From: DATJZG01 sp035499295
Lineage (GTDB): Bacteria; Myxococcota; Myxococcia; Myxococcales; Anaeromyxobacteraceae
Reading direction: 5' to 3'
DNA: 64,000 nt
Assembly (NCBI GenBank): GCA_035499295.1
Contig: DATJZG010000040.1
Span: 29,646 to 93,645 of the forward strand
Shown here: piece by piece, positions 42,117 to 51,077 of the stretch
Numbering within the stretch: the first letter of the stretch is position 1
How the letters are laid out: the number at the start of each line of letters is the position of its first letter
Notes under the pieces: model-generated
The model's database searches: none
Told to the model about the DNA's origin: nothing
Seen by the model: the letters and a program-made list of their open reading frames with translations, nothing else
Position numbers and translations under genes: made by a program

Positions 42117-42334
42117 TCGTCGCGCCCGGCGCCGGGTCCGCGAGCGAGGATTCCGCGCCTCCGGGCGCCACCCCTCGCGGGCGCAGGGAGCCAGGGTCTT
42201 CCCTTTCCTCCGGGCGGATCCGTCAGGAGCCGCGCGCGCACAAGCGCGCAGGAATGCTCCGTTGACACCCATCCGCCGTCCCTTCACCGTGGGGCGCGGT
42301 GCACGACCAGTGCATCGGAAGGGGGCCACTCGAA

Positions 42335-43000
42335 ATGCAGAGAAACGGATCGGGAGCGTTGTTCCTCGCGGTCGCATGCCTCTTTGCGGTGCCGGCGAGG
42401 GGCGCGGAGCTGTCGGTCGACGGGTACGCCGGATACCAGAACGGCTTCGGGCTGCGCGCCCTCGGGACGGTGGGCAATCTCCTCCACAACCTGCCCATCG
42501 GGTTCGACCTGGGCGTCGGCATCACCTGGGTCAGCGCCGGGGATCCGTACCTGGCGCGTGCGGTCTTCGTGAACGACGCGACCAACGGGACCCCGCAGAC
42601 GAGCGCCAGCGTCTGGGACCTGCGGATGGACGTCATTTGGTTCTTCCACCTTTCCGGGACGGAGCAGACCGGCGTGTTCCTCGGGCCGCGCCTCTCCCTC
42701 TACAGCGGGGACTTCCATTACGTCGGGGGGAACGAGGATTTCACCGTGACCTCCAACAACTGGGGCGTGGGGGCCGGGGTTCGCGGCGCCATCCCGCTTT
42801 CCAAGCACTGGGGGCTCGCCGTCACGGCCGGGCTCGACTGGTACCCGGTGATCACCTTCTACGGGCACGACACCACCTACTCGTCGAACGGCTACAGCGT
42901 GAACCCGAAGGCGAACTACACCTTCTCCTCGGCGTACGCCGCCATCAACCAGGCGTTCCTGGTGCCGAGCATCCTCGTCGGGGTGAGCTGGAATCAGTGA
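42335..43000 (+). CDS. Predicted outer-membrane beta-barrel protein
   Basis: 221 aa, ATG at 42335 with a purine-rich GGAAGGGGG upstream. Signal peptide (ALFLAVACLFAVPARGAEL). The mature part is a run of amphipathic beta-strands rich in Gly, Tyr, Phe and Trp (e.g. GFDLGVGITWVSA, WGLAVTAGLDWYPVITFYG) and ends FLVPSILVGVSWNQ, a plausible barrel insertion C-terminus. No more specific family recognised. Confidence 0.75.
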   Translation: MQRNGSGALFLAVACLFAVPARGAELSVDGYAGYQNGFGLRALGTVGNLLHNLPIGFDLGVGITWVSAGDPYLARAVFVNDATNGTPQTSASVWDLRMDVIWFFHLSGTEQTGVFLGPRLSLYSGDFHYVGGNEDFTVTSNNWGVGAGVRGAIPLSKHWGLAVTAGLDWYPVITFYGHDTTYSSNGYSVNPKANYTFSSAYAAINQAFLVPSILVGVSWNQ

Positions 43001-43125
43001 TCCCGCGCCCGGGTCGGGGACCCGCCCTGCGGCGCGGCCTCGGGGCAGGGGCGCACTCCGCGGTGGAAACCGTCCCGGAAGGCGGTGTAAGAGTGCGCTC
43101 CGCCAGGCGAGGAGGCCCACCCGAC

Positions 43126-43776
43126 ATGAGGCGCCAAGAGACGGCACGTCCCGCTTCCCCAGAGGTCCTGACGAGGGCGGAGCGCGGGCTCCTCCGCGCT
43201 CTCTCCTCCCCCGCGCGCATCCAGGCGTACCTCGACGAGCTCGCCTACCGGCCGGAGGACGATCCCGGTTGCCCCCGCCGGGTCATGCGCGAGGGGAAGG
43301 CGAACTGTTTCGACGGAGCCGTCTTTGGTGCCTTCGCCCTGCGCCGCATCGGCCACGCGCCGCTTCTCCTCGACATGTGGGCGGTGCGAGACGACGATCA
43401 CGTCCTCGCGGTCTTCCGGGAGGACGGTCACTACGGCGCGGTGGCGAAGTCGAACTTCGTCGGCTTGCGCTTTCGCGAACCCGTCTACCGCACCCTGCGC
43501 GAACTCGTCCTCTCCTACTTCGAGGACTACTTCAACGCGGCGGGGGAAAAGACGCTCCGGTCCTGGTCCAGCCTCCTCGACCTGAGCCGGCTCGACCACC
43601 TCAACTGGGCCTTCCGCGACGAGCCGCTCCGCTACATCTCCGACCGCCTGGACGCGCTCGTTCACCGCCGGATCCTGACGAGGAAGATGGAGAGGCGTCT
43701 CACCCCGGTCGACCCGCGCTCGCTCCGGGCCGGCATGCTGGGAGTGCTCGCCGAGGGGCTCTACCAGGAGTCCTGA
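43126..43776 (+). CDS. Transglutaminase-like/papain-fold protein of unknown function
   Basis: 216 aa from the ATG at 43126. The central part reads RRVMREGKANCFDGAVFGAFALRRIGH, then LLDMWAVRDDDHVLAVF, then HYGAVAKSNFVGL, i.e. a Cys on a helix start followed by a His before a strand, the order of catalytic residues in transglutaminase-like enzymes. A helical C-terminal half includes a W..FRDEPLRYISD motif. Function unknown; a protease, amidase or acyltransferase are all possible. No obvious operon partner. Confidence 0.65.
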   Translation: MRRQETARPASPEVLTRAERGLLRALSSPARIQAYLDELAYRPEDDPGCPRRVMREGKANCFDGAVFGAFALRRIGHAPLLLDMWAVRDDDHVLAVFREDGHYGAVAKSNFVGLRFREPVYRTLRELVLSYFEDYFNAAGEKTLRSWSSLLDLSRLDHLNWAFRDEPLRYISDRLDALVHRRILTRKMERRLTPVDPRSLRAGMLGVLAEGLYQES

Positions 43777-43910
43777 GGGCGGCGCCGCGCCGACGCGGGC
43801 GCGCGGCCCCCGCACCGACCCGGTCCCGGCGGGGTCCTCGGGTCTCCGGAGCGGCCAGGGTGCGCCGCGCCGCCGACGATGCACATGGGCTGGTCTCCCG
43901 TCGCGCCCGG

Positions 43911-43916
43911 TATTAC
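43911..43916 (+). promoter_or_regulatory. -10-like TATTAC upstream of the flavin reductase
   Basis: TATTAC lies 9 nt before an ATG at 43926 that opens a 38-residue frame; transcription from here would give the flavin reductase mRNA a leader of about 115 nt or a leaderless upstream peptide. Confidence 0.3.
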
Positions 43917-43925
43917 CTCACCGTC

Positions 43926-44042
43926 ATGAGAGGGTCGCGGAGGCGCCCGGCGACGCCGGAACTTCGATCCGCTCCGGCGGGGACGCGCGGCCCGTTCGCG
44001 CGGGCGGGCCCTTCCGGTGGAGCGAGAAGGAGGAACCCATGA
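43926..44042 (+). CDS. Possible 38-residue leader peptide coupled to the flavin reductase
   Basis: This short frame starts MRGSRRRPATPELR, is strongly basic, and its TGA overlaps the reductase ATG (ATGA). Support is only positional: a TATTAC 9 nt before the start and the stop-start overlap. The reductase has its own good ribosome site, so this may be chance. Confidence 0.22.
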   Translation: MRGSRRRPATPELRSAPAGTRGPFARAGPSGGARRRNP

Positions 44043-44524
44043 AGTCGGAGCTGTTCGTCGACGTGCTGCGGAAGTTCCCGCTCGCCGTGAGCGTCGTGAC
44101 GGTGGGGAGGGGGGGGGCGGACAACGCCCTCACGGTCTCCTGGGCTGCGCCCGTCGCCTTCGACCCGCCCCACTTCATGATCGCCGTCGACGCGCGCCAC
44201 TACAGCGTCGACTTCCTGAAGAGCACCAAGAACTTCGCCGTGAACGTGCTGCGCGAGGGGCAGGAGCGCCTGGCGGGGTACTTCGCGCGTCAGAGCATGA
44301 CGAGCGAGGAGAAGCTCGAGGCCGTTCCCACCCGAGACGGAGCGACCGGCGCCGCCATCCTTGCCGAGGCGCTCGCCTACTTCGACTGCGAGATCGTGGC
44401 GATCGGCGAGGTCGGGGACCACCTCATGGTCGTCGGCAAGGTGGTGGACGCCGCGGTCTTGAACGACGGCAGGGCGATGCAGACGAGCGCGGGCCTGAGG
44501 TACCAGAAGTCACAGCCCGCCTAG
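44039..44524 (+). CDS. Flavin reductase-like FMN-binding split-barrel protein
   Basis: 161 aa, ATG after AGAAGGAGGAACCC. Split-barrel features: FPLAVSVVTVG...NALTVSWAAPVAFDPPHFMIAV, the FMN-binding region; STKNFAVNVLRE; YFDCEIVAIGEVGDHLMVVGKVVDA. Such proteins reduce free flavins with NAD(P)H or bind FMN in ferric-reductase-like roles. Stand-alone, followed by a terminator-like hairpin. Confidence 0.88.
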   Translation: MKSELFVDVLRKFPLAVSVVTVGRGGADNALTVSWAAPVAFDPPHFMIAVDARHYSVDFLKSTKNFAVNVLREGQERLAGYFARQSMTSEEKLEAVPTRDGATGAAILAEALAYFDCEIVAIGEVGDHLMVVGKVVDAAVLNDGRAMQTSAGLRYQKSQPA

Positions 44525-44815
44525 CGCGAAGAGGGTTGGCTCGCGTTAGTCACCTCCGAGTGTCGGGGTCTCTACCCCGCTCCGCCTGACGCACTGCGTG
44601 CCGGGCCGGCCCGAGGGCCGCCGAACGTCGAACCTCTCCGGCGAGGCGAGCCGGACGCGCCCCCGGCCAGGCGAAGCCGCAGAGCTCGTGCCGTAGGGGG
44701 TCGCACTGCTTACGTTAAGTCGTCGTTTGCGCCCCAGAAGGGCCGCCGCTTTAACGTTGCGTACTACGAGTCCGTCGGTGAATCCCGTGGGTCTACATCC
44801 CCTGGGGGTATTCGC
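44525..44815. other. Spacer before the giant surface protein
   Basis: 291 bp. Contains the hairpin at 44564-44579 and an inverted repeat ACGTTAA (44712-44718) / TTAACGT (44751-44757) whose right arm overlaps a weak promoter-like TTGCGC-N17-TTTAAC. These may control the next gene. No gene seen. Confidence 0.45.
44564..44579 (+). terminator. Hairpin after the flavin reductase
   Basis: CGGGGT-CTCT-ACCCCG, perfect 6-bp stem, 40 bp after the stop. No U-tract. Confidence 0.45.
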
Positions 44816-47800
44816 ATGGGCTCCAGCCTCGCCAAGGTGACGTCCTCTCGACTCGCGCTCGCAGCGCTCCTCTCGGTCGGGGTGACGCATCCCGGGGGGG
44901 CGGCCGCGCAGATTCCGGGCGAGAACGTGAACATGGTGTCCGGGGTGCAGTGGCCGGGCGGGGACCCCTTCCTGCAGCGCCAGAACGAGCCCTCCGTCGC
45001 GGTCTCCTCCGCCAACCCGCTCCACCTGCTCGCGGGCGCGAACGACTACCGGAGCGTCGACCTGCCGAATCCCAACTCCCCCGACGAGACCGGCGACGCC
45101 TGGCTCGGGGTCTTCAAGTCCTTCGACGGCGGGCAGACGTGGCAAAGCGTCCTCCTGCCCGGCTACCCGCAGGACACCTCGGCAGACGCGCTGGCTTCGC
45201 CGCTGCACCAGAACTCGGCCGCCGCGGACCCGGTGGTCCGGGCCGGCCCGAACGGCATGTTCTACTACAGCGGCATCACCTTCAACCGCGGCAGCAACGT
45301 GGGCCAGGTCTTCGTCGCCCGCTTCATCGACCTGAACAACAAGGAGAACGGGGACGTGACGCAGAACGCCGACCCCGTCAAGTACATCGACGCCCACCAG
45401 GTCGCCGCGGGCGGGACCTACTTCGTCGACAAGCCCTGGCTCGCGGTGGACAAGCCCCGACTCCTCTCCGGGACCTGCACCATCCCCGCCAACCCGGCGA
45501 AGGGCATTCCGGCCCAGAGTTTCAAGAGCGGGAACATCTACCTCGCCTACACCGAGATCACCAACTCGACGAACGAGAACGTGACGACGTCGAGCAACAT
45601 CGTCTTCAGCCGCTCGAGCGACTGCGGCGTCACCTGGAGCGCGCCCGTCACCGTGAACGACGCCACGAGCACCTTGAATCAGGGGGCCTCGATCGCCATC
45701 GATCCGGTCACCGGGTTCATCTACCTCGCCTGGCGCCGCTACGCGTCGGGAACGCAGACCGACGCCATCATGGTGGCTCGCTCGTTCCGGGGCCTCGCCT
45801 TCACCAAGCCGCGCGTGCTCGCGAACATCATCCCCTCGGACCAGGACGGCTCCCTATCCGCCTTCCGCGCCGAGGGCTTCCCCACCGTCGCCATCTCCGT
45901 CGACCCCACGGGGATCTGGAGCTGGGCCCACGTCGCCTGGCCGCAGCGCCCGGCGAGCTGTCCCTACCAGGTGGCCGGGTCGCCCTGCGATACCCAGGTG
46001 GCCATCACCACGGCTTCGGTGTACGTCCCGCTCGTCCTGAGCGAGTTGCTCGACGACTGCCACGGGTGGACCACGCCCGCGCCCGCCGACACCACTCCGG
46101 TCGTCGACGATTACGGCAACACCTTCACGCGCGGCCACCAGCTCATGCCGCAGCTGACCTTCTCGCAGGGACAGCTGATGCTCGTCTACTACGACAGCCA
46201 CCTCGACCACACCCGCGGATACTTCGACCCGAACAATCCCTTCCAGCTCGGGACGAACGGGGGCTTCTACACGGAGGAGCGCGGGCCGCTGGGCGAGCTC
46301 GTCAGCAACCCGGCGCTCGTCTACACCCCCACCATCGACGACGCCGGTCTCTCGCTGCGCCACACCCTCGACGTCCGGGTCGCCCAGGCCGCCGCCGGCC
46401 CGAACCCCACGTTCGCTTCCGTCCGCCTCACCCAGTTCCCCTTCGGGGAGCGCGGGGACGAGGTGCCGGGCGAGACGGCTCCCGGATTCGCGGGGGCGAT
46501 TCCCGTCGCGGACTCGAGCGGGCACCTCCTGTTCCTGCAGCAGCTGCAGGTGAACCCTCCGAACCTCCCCATGTTCGCGCAGGGGACGACCGCGTTCATG
46601 GGGGATTACATCGACATCCAGGGCCCGGCCTTCGTGCCCAACGGGCAGGGCGGATGGAGCTTCAACACCGCTCCCACCTCGGCGCCGGTCTTCCACGCCG
46701 TCTGGACCTCGAACCAGGACGTGCGCCCGCCGCCCAACGGCGACTGGACGAAGTACACGCCGCCGGGCGGCGGCGGGGCGAGCGTCTTCGACCCCAGCCA
46801 GACCACCCCTACCTGCGTGACCGGGTACGAGGGGACGCGCAACCAGAACATCTACACGAGCCGCATCACCAGCGGGCTGCTCGTGACGAGCCCGCAGAAC
46901 GTGAAGCCGCTCAGTCCCACCGTCACCCGCGCCTTCGTCGTCGCGGCGAAGAACGCCACCCCCGTCGACCGCTACTTCCGCTTCACCGCCTCGCCGCCCT
47001 CGGGGGTCACCGCCTCCTTTCGCAACGACAGCGTCTCGCTGCTCAGCTTCGACGTCACCATCCCGGCGCACTCCGTCGTCTACCGCTCGCTCTTCGCCAC
47101 CTCGGCCACGGCCGCGGCCACCATCCCGGTGACGGTCACCGAGGTCAACCCGGCCAACCCGGCGGGCTGCCTCGGGGCGATCCCTCCGACCTGTGCCCTC
47201 GTCGCCGGCGGGCTCTCCGGCTCCGTGACCTTGAACCCTCCCGGGTCGAACCCGGCGCTGGTCCAGCCGGACGGCACCGATCCCAACTCGCAGAACATCG
47301 CTCTGCTCGAGATCTACTCGCCGTCGCTGGCCCCGAGCACCACGGTGTCCGCGACCAACCTTTCCAACACGAACCTGTCGAACACCAACCTCTCCAACAC
47401 GAACCTCTCCAACACCAACTTCTCGAACACCAACCTCTCCAACACCAACTTGAGCAACTCCAGCCTGTCCGCGGCGCACATCTCGAACGCGGACATCGCC
47501 AGCACCAACCTCTCCAACACGAACCTGTCGAACACCAACCTCTCGAACACCAACCTGTCCAACGCGTCGATCTCGGATGCCAGCTACGCGGTCACCAACA
47601 CCGGGAACACGACCGCCTCCTACCACGTGCAGATCGTCGGCAGCGCGCCGAGCACACCCCTGCAGCTCATCCTGGCGAAGAACTACACCACCCCGCTCGG
47701 ATACCAGTGCCAGCTGCTCGAGCAACCTCACCCCGTCATCACCGCCAGCATCGACGACATCCGCCCCGCCATGGTCCCCTTCGGGACGGCCATCAACGCG

Positions 47801-50800
47801 AACATCCCGGACCCGAGCGGGACGAACGCGACCATCGCCCTCGCCCCCGGGGAGACGGCCATCATCACGCTCCGAGGGGTGCTCTCGGTCCCGGCCATGA
47901 CCGAGCTCACCTCCCAGATCGCCCCGGTCGTGATCGCGCACGCGGGCGGCACCGTCACCACGGCGCTCCTCATCCAGTCGGACGGCTCGAGCCTTCCCAC
48001 TCCCCAGGTGGGCGTGGCCTACGCGAACGCCACCCTCCAGGCGGCTGGCGGGAAGGGCACCTACACCTGGGCGGTCATCGGCGCCCTCCCTCCCGGGTTG
48101 ACGCTGAGCGGGAACCAGCTCGTCGGGACCCCCACCCAGACCGGCTCCTACGCCTTCGGCCTGCAGGTGACGGACCAGTCGAGTCCGCCGGGATCGGTGA
48201 CGAAGCAGGTCACCCTCACCGTGGTTCCTGGGCCCACCACCACGGCGCTCGCCGCGAGCACCGCCAGCTCGGTCTTCGGGCAAGCGGTGACGCTCACCGC
48301 CACGGTGGCCGGCCAGGCGGCCGGTTCCCCGGCTCCCACCGGCTCGGTCACGTTCCAGGACGGGTCGAGCGTGCTCGCGACGGTCGTCCTCGCCTCGGGC
48401 AGCGCTACCCTCGTCCTCCCCTCCGGCGGCCTTCCGGCCCTGGCGATCGGAACCCACTCCTTCACCGCGAGCTACGGCGGTGACAGTCGGTACAACCCGA
48501 GCACCACCGGCGCGGCCGTCACCGACGTGGTGGCCCTGGCGCAAACGGCCACCTCGGTCGCATCCTCCTCGGCGCCCTCGGTCTACGGCCAGCCGGTCAC
48601 CTTCACCGCCACGGTGGCGGTGTCGGCACCCGGCGCCGGTGCCCCCACCGGCACGGTCTCCTTCACCGATGGCTCGAACCTGCTCGGCAGCGTCGCGCTC
48701 GGCGCCGGCGGCACCGCGACGCTCACCACCGCCCTTCCGCTCTCGGTCGGGTCGCACGCCATCGTGGCGACCTACGGAGGGGACTCGAGCTTCGCCGGCA
48801 GCGCGTCGACGAGCCTCTCGCAACAGGTAACCCCGGCGAGCACCGCCACCTCGGTCGCCGCCTCGCCGAACCCGGCGGTGGCGGGACAACCGGTGACGTT
48901 CACCGCCACCATCGCCCCGACGGCTCCCGGCGCCGGGGCCCCCACCGGGACCGTCGTCTTCGCCGACGGCGGCCAGGCGATCTCGGGTTCGATCGCGCTC
49001 GCGGGCAATTCCGCCACCTACACCACCTCGGCTCTCGCGGTCGCCAAGCACGCCATCACCGCCGTCTACTCCGGGGACCCGAACTTCCTCGCCAGCGGCT
49101 CCGGCCCCATCGCCTTCACCGTGAACCTCGCCTCCACGGCGCTCTCCGCCCAGGCCTCTCCGACCGCGCCGGTCCACGGCCAGGCGGTCACGCTCACCGC
49201 GACGCTCACGGTCGCGGCGCCGGGCGCCGGGACGCCGACCGCCTCGATCCAGGTGGCGGACGGCACCGCGCCGCTCGGCACCGCCACGCTCACCGGGGGC
49301 GGCGGCTCCTTCACCGCCACCATCTCTACCTCGGCGCTCGCCACCGGGAGCCACGTCCTCGGCCTCTCCTACCCCGGGGACGCCAACCTGGCCGCGAGCA
49401 GCGCCTCCGTCGCCCTGACCGTCGCGAAGGCCCAGACGGCCACGACGGTGGGCGCCGTCGCCACCGTCTCCTACGGACAGGCCACGTCGATCGCCGCCAC
49501 GGTGGCGGCCGTGGCGCCGGGCGCCGGCACCCCCACCGGCAACGTGGCCTTCTACGACGGGTCGACGTCGCTCGGAACGGTCAGCCTCGTCGGCGGCGCC
49601 GCCACCCTGTCGGTCGCTCTGGGCGCTGGTTCGCACTCCATCACCGCCACCTACCTCGGCGACGCGAACTTCGCGGCGAGCGCGCCCTCGGGCGCGGTTG
49701 CCGGGATGGTCCTCCAGGCGGGGACCGCGACCACGCTCGCCGCGGCACCGAACCCCTCGAGCTACGGCCAGCCGGTCACCTTCACCACGACGGTGGCGGT
49801 CCAGCCGCCGGCAAGTGGGGTGCCGACCGGAACCGTACAGTTCAAGGACGGGACGACGCTCCTCGGCACCGGGACCCTCGCTGCCGGCACTACCGGGAGC
49901 GCCACCGCCTCCTTCACCGCGGCCGGGCTCGTGGGTGGGTCGCACTCCATCACCGCCACCTACCTCGGCGACCTGGCCGGAAACTTCGCCGGCAGCACCT
50001 CGGCCCCGCTCGGCCAGGTCGTGAACGCGGTGGTGGCGACCGGGACCTTCTCCTCGTCGGCCAACCCCTCCACCTACGGGCAGTCGGTCACGCTCCGGGC
50101 CACGGTGGCGGGCGGCGCCACCGGGACGGTGACCTTCACCGACGGCGGCGCGGCCCTCGGCGCGGCGGTTCCACTCTCCGGCGGGTCCGCCTCGCTGGTG
50201 GTCCCGCTCTTCTCCGGCGGGCAGCACTCGCTCACCGCCCTCTTCACCACCGCCGACACGAACTACCTGAGCGCCACCCTCGGCGCCTTCACCCAGGTCG
50301 TCAACGCGGCGGCGACCGCCACGGCGCTCACCTCCTCCAAGAACCCCATCCTGGAGCTCACCCCCCTCACCCTGACGGCGACCGTCACGTCGTCCGCCGG
50401 GGTTCCCACCGGGACGGTGACCTTCAAGGACGGGAGCGCCGTCCTGGGAAGCGCCGCGCTCGGCGCCTCCGGGGTGGCCACCTTCAGCACTTCCTCGCTG
50501 CAGGAGGGCGTCCACTCCTTCACCGCCGTCTACGGCGGATCGGCGAGCTTCGCCGCCAGCACCTCGAGCGTGCTCAGCGAGACCGTCCTCGAGAACTACA
50601 GTTGCAAGGGGTTCTTCCAGCCCCTCGCCACCGCCGGCAGCCTCGCGAAGCCGTCCCGGTCGGCGGCGCAGAAGTACGGGAGCACGGTGGCGGTGAAGTG
50701 GCAGCTCGTCACTCCCAGCGGCGCCTACGTCACCCGGGCGAGCGCCAACCTCTCCCTGCAGGCGGTCTACGACGCCGGCTGCGCCGGCAACCCGGCGAGC

Positions 50801-50995
50801 GGGGCACCGGTCGTGACGCTCTACGCGGCCGCGACGGGGGTGGCGAGCGGGAGTAGCTACGCCTACGACACGACCGCGAACCAGCACGTCCTCAACTGGG
50901 GCACCGCCGCGGCGCCGAGCAAGGGGTGTTACGACGTCATCTACACGCCCGACAACCAGACCCCGCAGATCGTGACCATCGTCCAGCTGAAGTGA
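44816..50995 (+). CDS. Giant secreted protein: BNR-type propeller, pentapeptide repeats, Ig-like repeats (2059 aa)
   Basis: A weak signal peptide (to about residue 32) is followed by a sialidase-like beta-propeller region (about 40-650) with Asp-box motifs SFDGGQTW and SSDCGVTW. Residues 847-926 are 16 consecutive pentapeptides, mostly TNLSN, matching the (A/S/T)(D/N)LxN pattern of right-handed beta-helix pentapeptide repeats. A putative Ig domain (about 1062-1138, LPPGLTLSGNQLVGTP) precedes eight Big-type Ig-like repeats (about 1140-1925), each ending YxGDxxFxxS or similar. A C-terminal cap of about 140 residues has several Cys (CKGFFQP, VKWQL, GCYDVIYTPD). The large size, repeats and export signal suggest a cell-surface or matrix protein; enzymatic sialidase activity is not established. 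Confidence 0.88.
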   Translation: MGSSLAKVTSSRLALAALLSVGVTHPGGAAAQIPGENVNMVSGVQWPGGDPFLQRQNEPSVAVSSANPLHLLAGANDYRSVDLPNPNSPDETGDAWLGVFKSFDGGQTWQSVLLPGYPQDTSADALASPLHQNSAAADPVVRAGPNGMFYYSGITFNRGSNVGQVFVARFIDLNNKENGDVTQNADPVKYIDAHQVAAGGTYFVDKPWLAVDKPRLLSGTCTIPANPAKGIPAQSFKSGNIYLAYTEITNSTNENVTTSSNIVFSRSSDCGVTWSAPVTVNDATSTLNQGASIAIDPVTGFIYLAWRRYASGTQTDAIMVARSFRGLAFTKPRVLANIIPSDQDGSLSAFRAEGFPTVAISVDPTGIWSWAHVAWPQRPASCPYQVAGSPCDTQVAITTASVYVPLVLSELLDDCHGWTTPAPADTTPVVDDYGNTFTRGHQLMPQLTFSQGQLMLVYYDSHLDHTRGYFDPNNPFQLGTNGGFYTEERGPLGELVSNPALVYTPTIDDAGLSLRHTLDVRVAQAAAGPNPTFASVRLTQFPFGERGDEVPGETAPGFAGAIPVADSSGHLLFLQQLQVNPPNLPMFAQGTTAFMGDYIDIQGPAFVPNGQGGWSFNTAPTSAPVFHAVWTSNQDVRPPPNGDWTKYTPPGGGGASVFDPSQTTPTCVTGYEGTRNQNIYTSRITSGLLVTSPQNVKPLSPTVTRAFVVAAKNATPVDRYFRFTASPPSGVTASFRNDSVSLLSFDVTIPAHSVVYRSLFATSATAAATIPVTVTEVNPANPAGCLGAIPPTCALVAGGLSGSVTLNPPGSNPALVQPDGTDPNSQNIALLEIYSPSLAPSTTVSATNLSNTNLSNTNLSNTNLSNTNFSNTNLSNTNLSNSSLSAAHISNADIASTNLSNTNLSNTNLSNTNLSNASISDASYAVTNTGNTTASYHVQIVGSAPSTPLQLILAKNYTTPLGYQCQLLEQPHPVITASIDDIRPAMVPFGTAINANIPDPSGTNATIALAPGETAIITLRGVLSVPAMTELTSQIAPVVIAHAGGTVTTALLIQSDGSSLPTPQVGVAYANATLQAAGGKGTYTWAVIGALPPGLTLSGNQLVGTPTQTGSYAFGLQVTDQSSPPGSVTKQVTLTVVPGPTTTALAASTASSVFGQAVTLTATVAGQAAGSPAPTGSVTFQDGSSVLATVVLASGSATLVLPSGGLPALAIGTHSFTASYGGDSRYNPSTTGAAVTDVVALAQTATSVASSSAPSVYGQPVTFTATVAVSAPGAGAPTGTVSFTDGSNLLGSVALGAGGTATLTTALPLSVGSHAIVATYGGDSSFAGSASTSLSQQVTPASTATSVAASPNPAVAGQPVTFTATIAPTAPGAGAPTGTVVFADGGQAISGSIALAGNSATYTTSALAVAKHAITAVYSGDPNFLASGSGPIAFTVNLASTALSAQASPTAPVHGQAVTLTATLTVAAPGAGTPTASIQVADGTAPLGTATLTGGGGSFTATISTSALATGSHVLGLSYPGDANLAASSASVALTVAKAQTATTVGAVATVSYGQATSIAATVAAVAPGAGTPTGNVAFYDGSTSLGTVSLVGGAATLSVALGAGSHSITATYLGDANFAASAPSGAVAGMVLQAGTATTLAAAPNPSSYGQPVTFTTTVAVQPPASGVPTGTVQFKDGTTLLGTGTLAAGTTGSATASFTAAGLVGGSHSITATYLGDLAGNFAGSTSAPLGQVVNAVVATGTFSSSANPSTYGQSVTLRATVAGGATGTVTFTDGGAALGAAVPLSGGSASLVVPLFSGGQHSLTALFTTADTNYLSATLGAFTQVVNAAATATALTSSKNPILELTPLTLTATVTSSAGVPTGTVTFKDGSAVLGSAALGASGVATFSTSSLQEGVHSFTAVYGGSASFAASTSSVLSETVLENYSCKGFFQPLATAGSLAKPSRSAAQKYGSTVAVKWQLVTPSGAYVTRASANLSLQAVYDAGCAGNPASGAPVVTLYAAATGVASGSSYAYDTTANQHVLNWGTAAAPSKGCYDVIYTPDNQTPQIVTIVQLK

Positions 50996-51077
50996 GAGCG
51001 GGACGCGAGTCGCTCCTCGAACGGGAAAGACGCGGCAAACTGGGTTAGGCTCCTCCGAGACCCGGGTGCGACGCGCC

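Noticed and set aside
47354..47593. CRISPR-like short tandem DNA repeats
   Set aside because: The 15-bp periodicity is the coding of TNLSN pentapeptides; no spacers, no cas genes.
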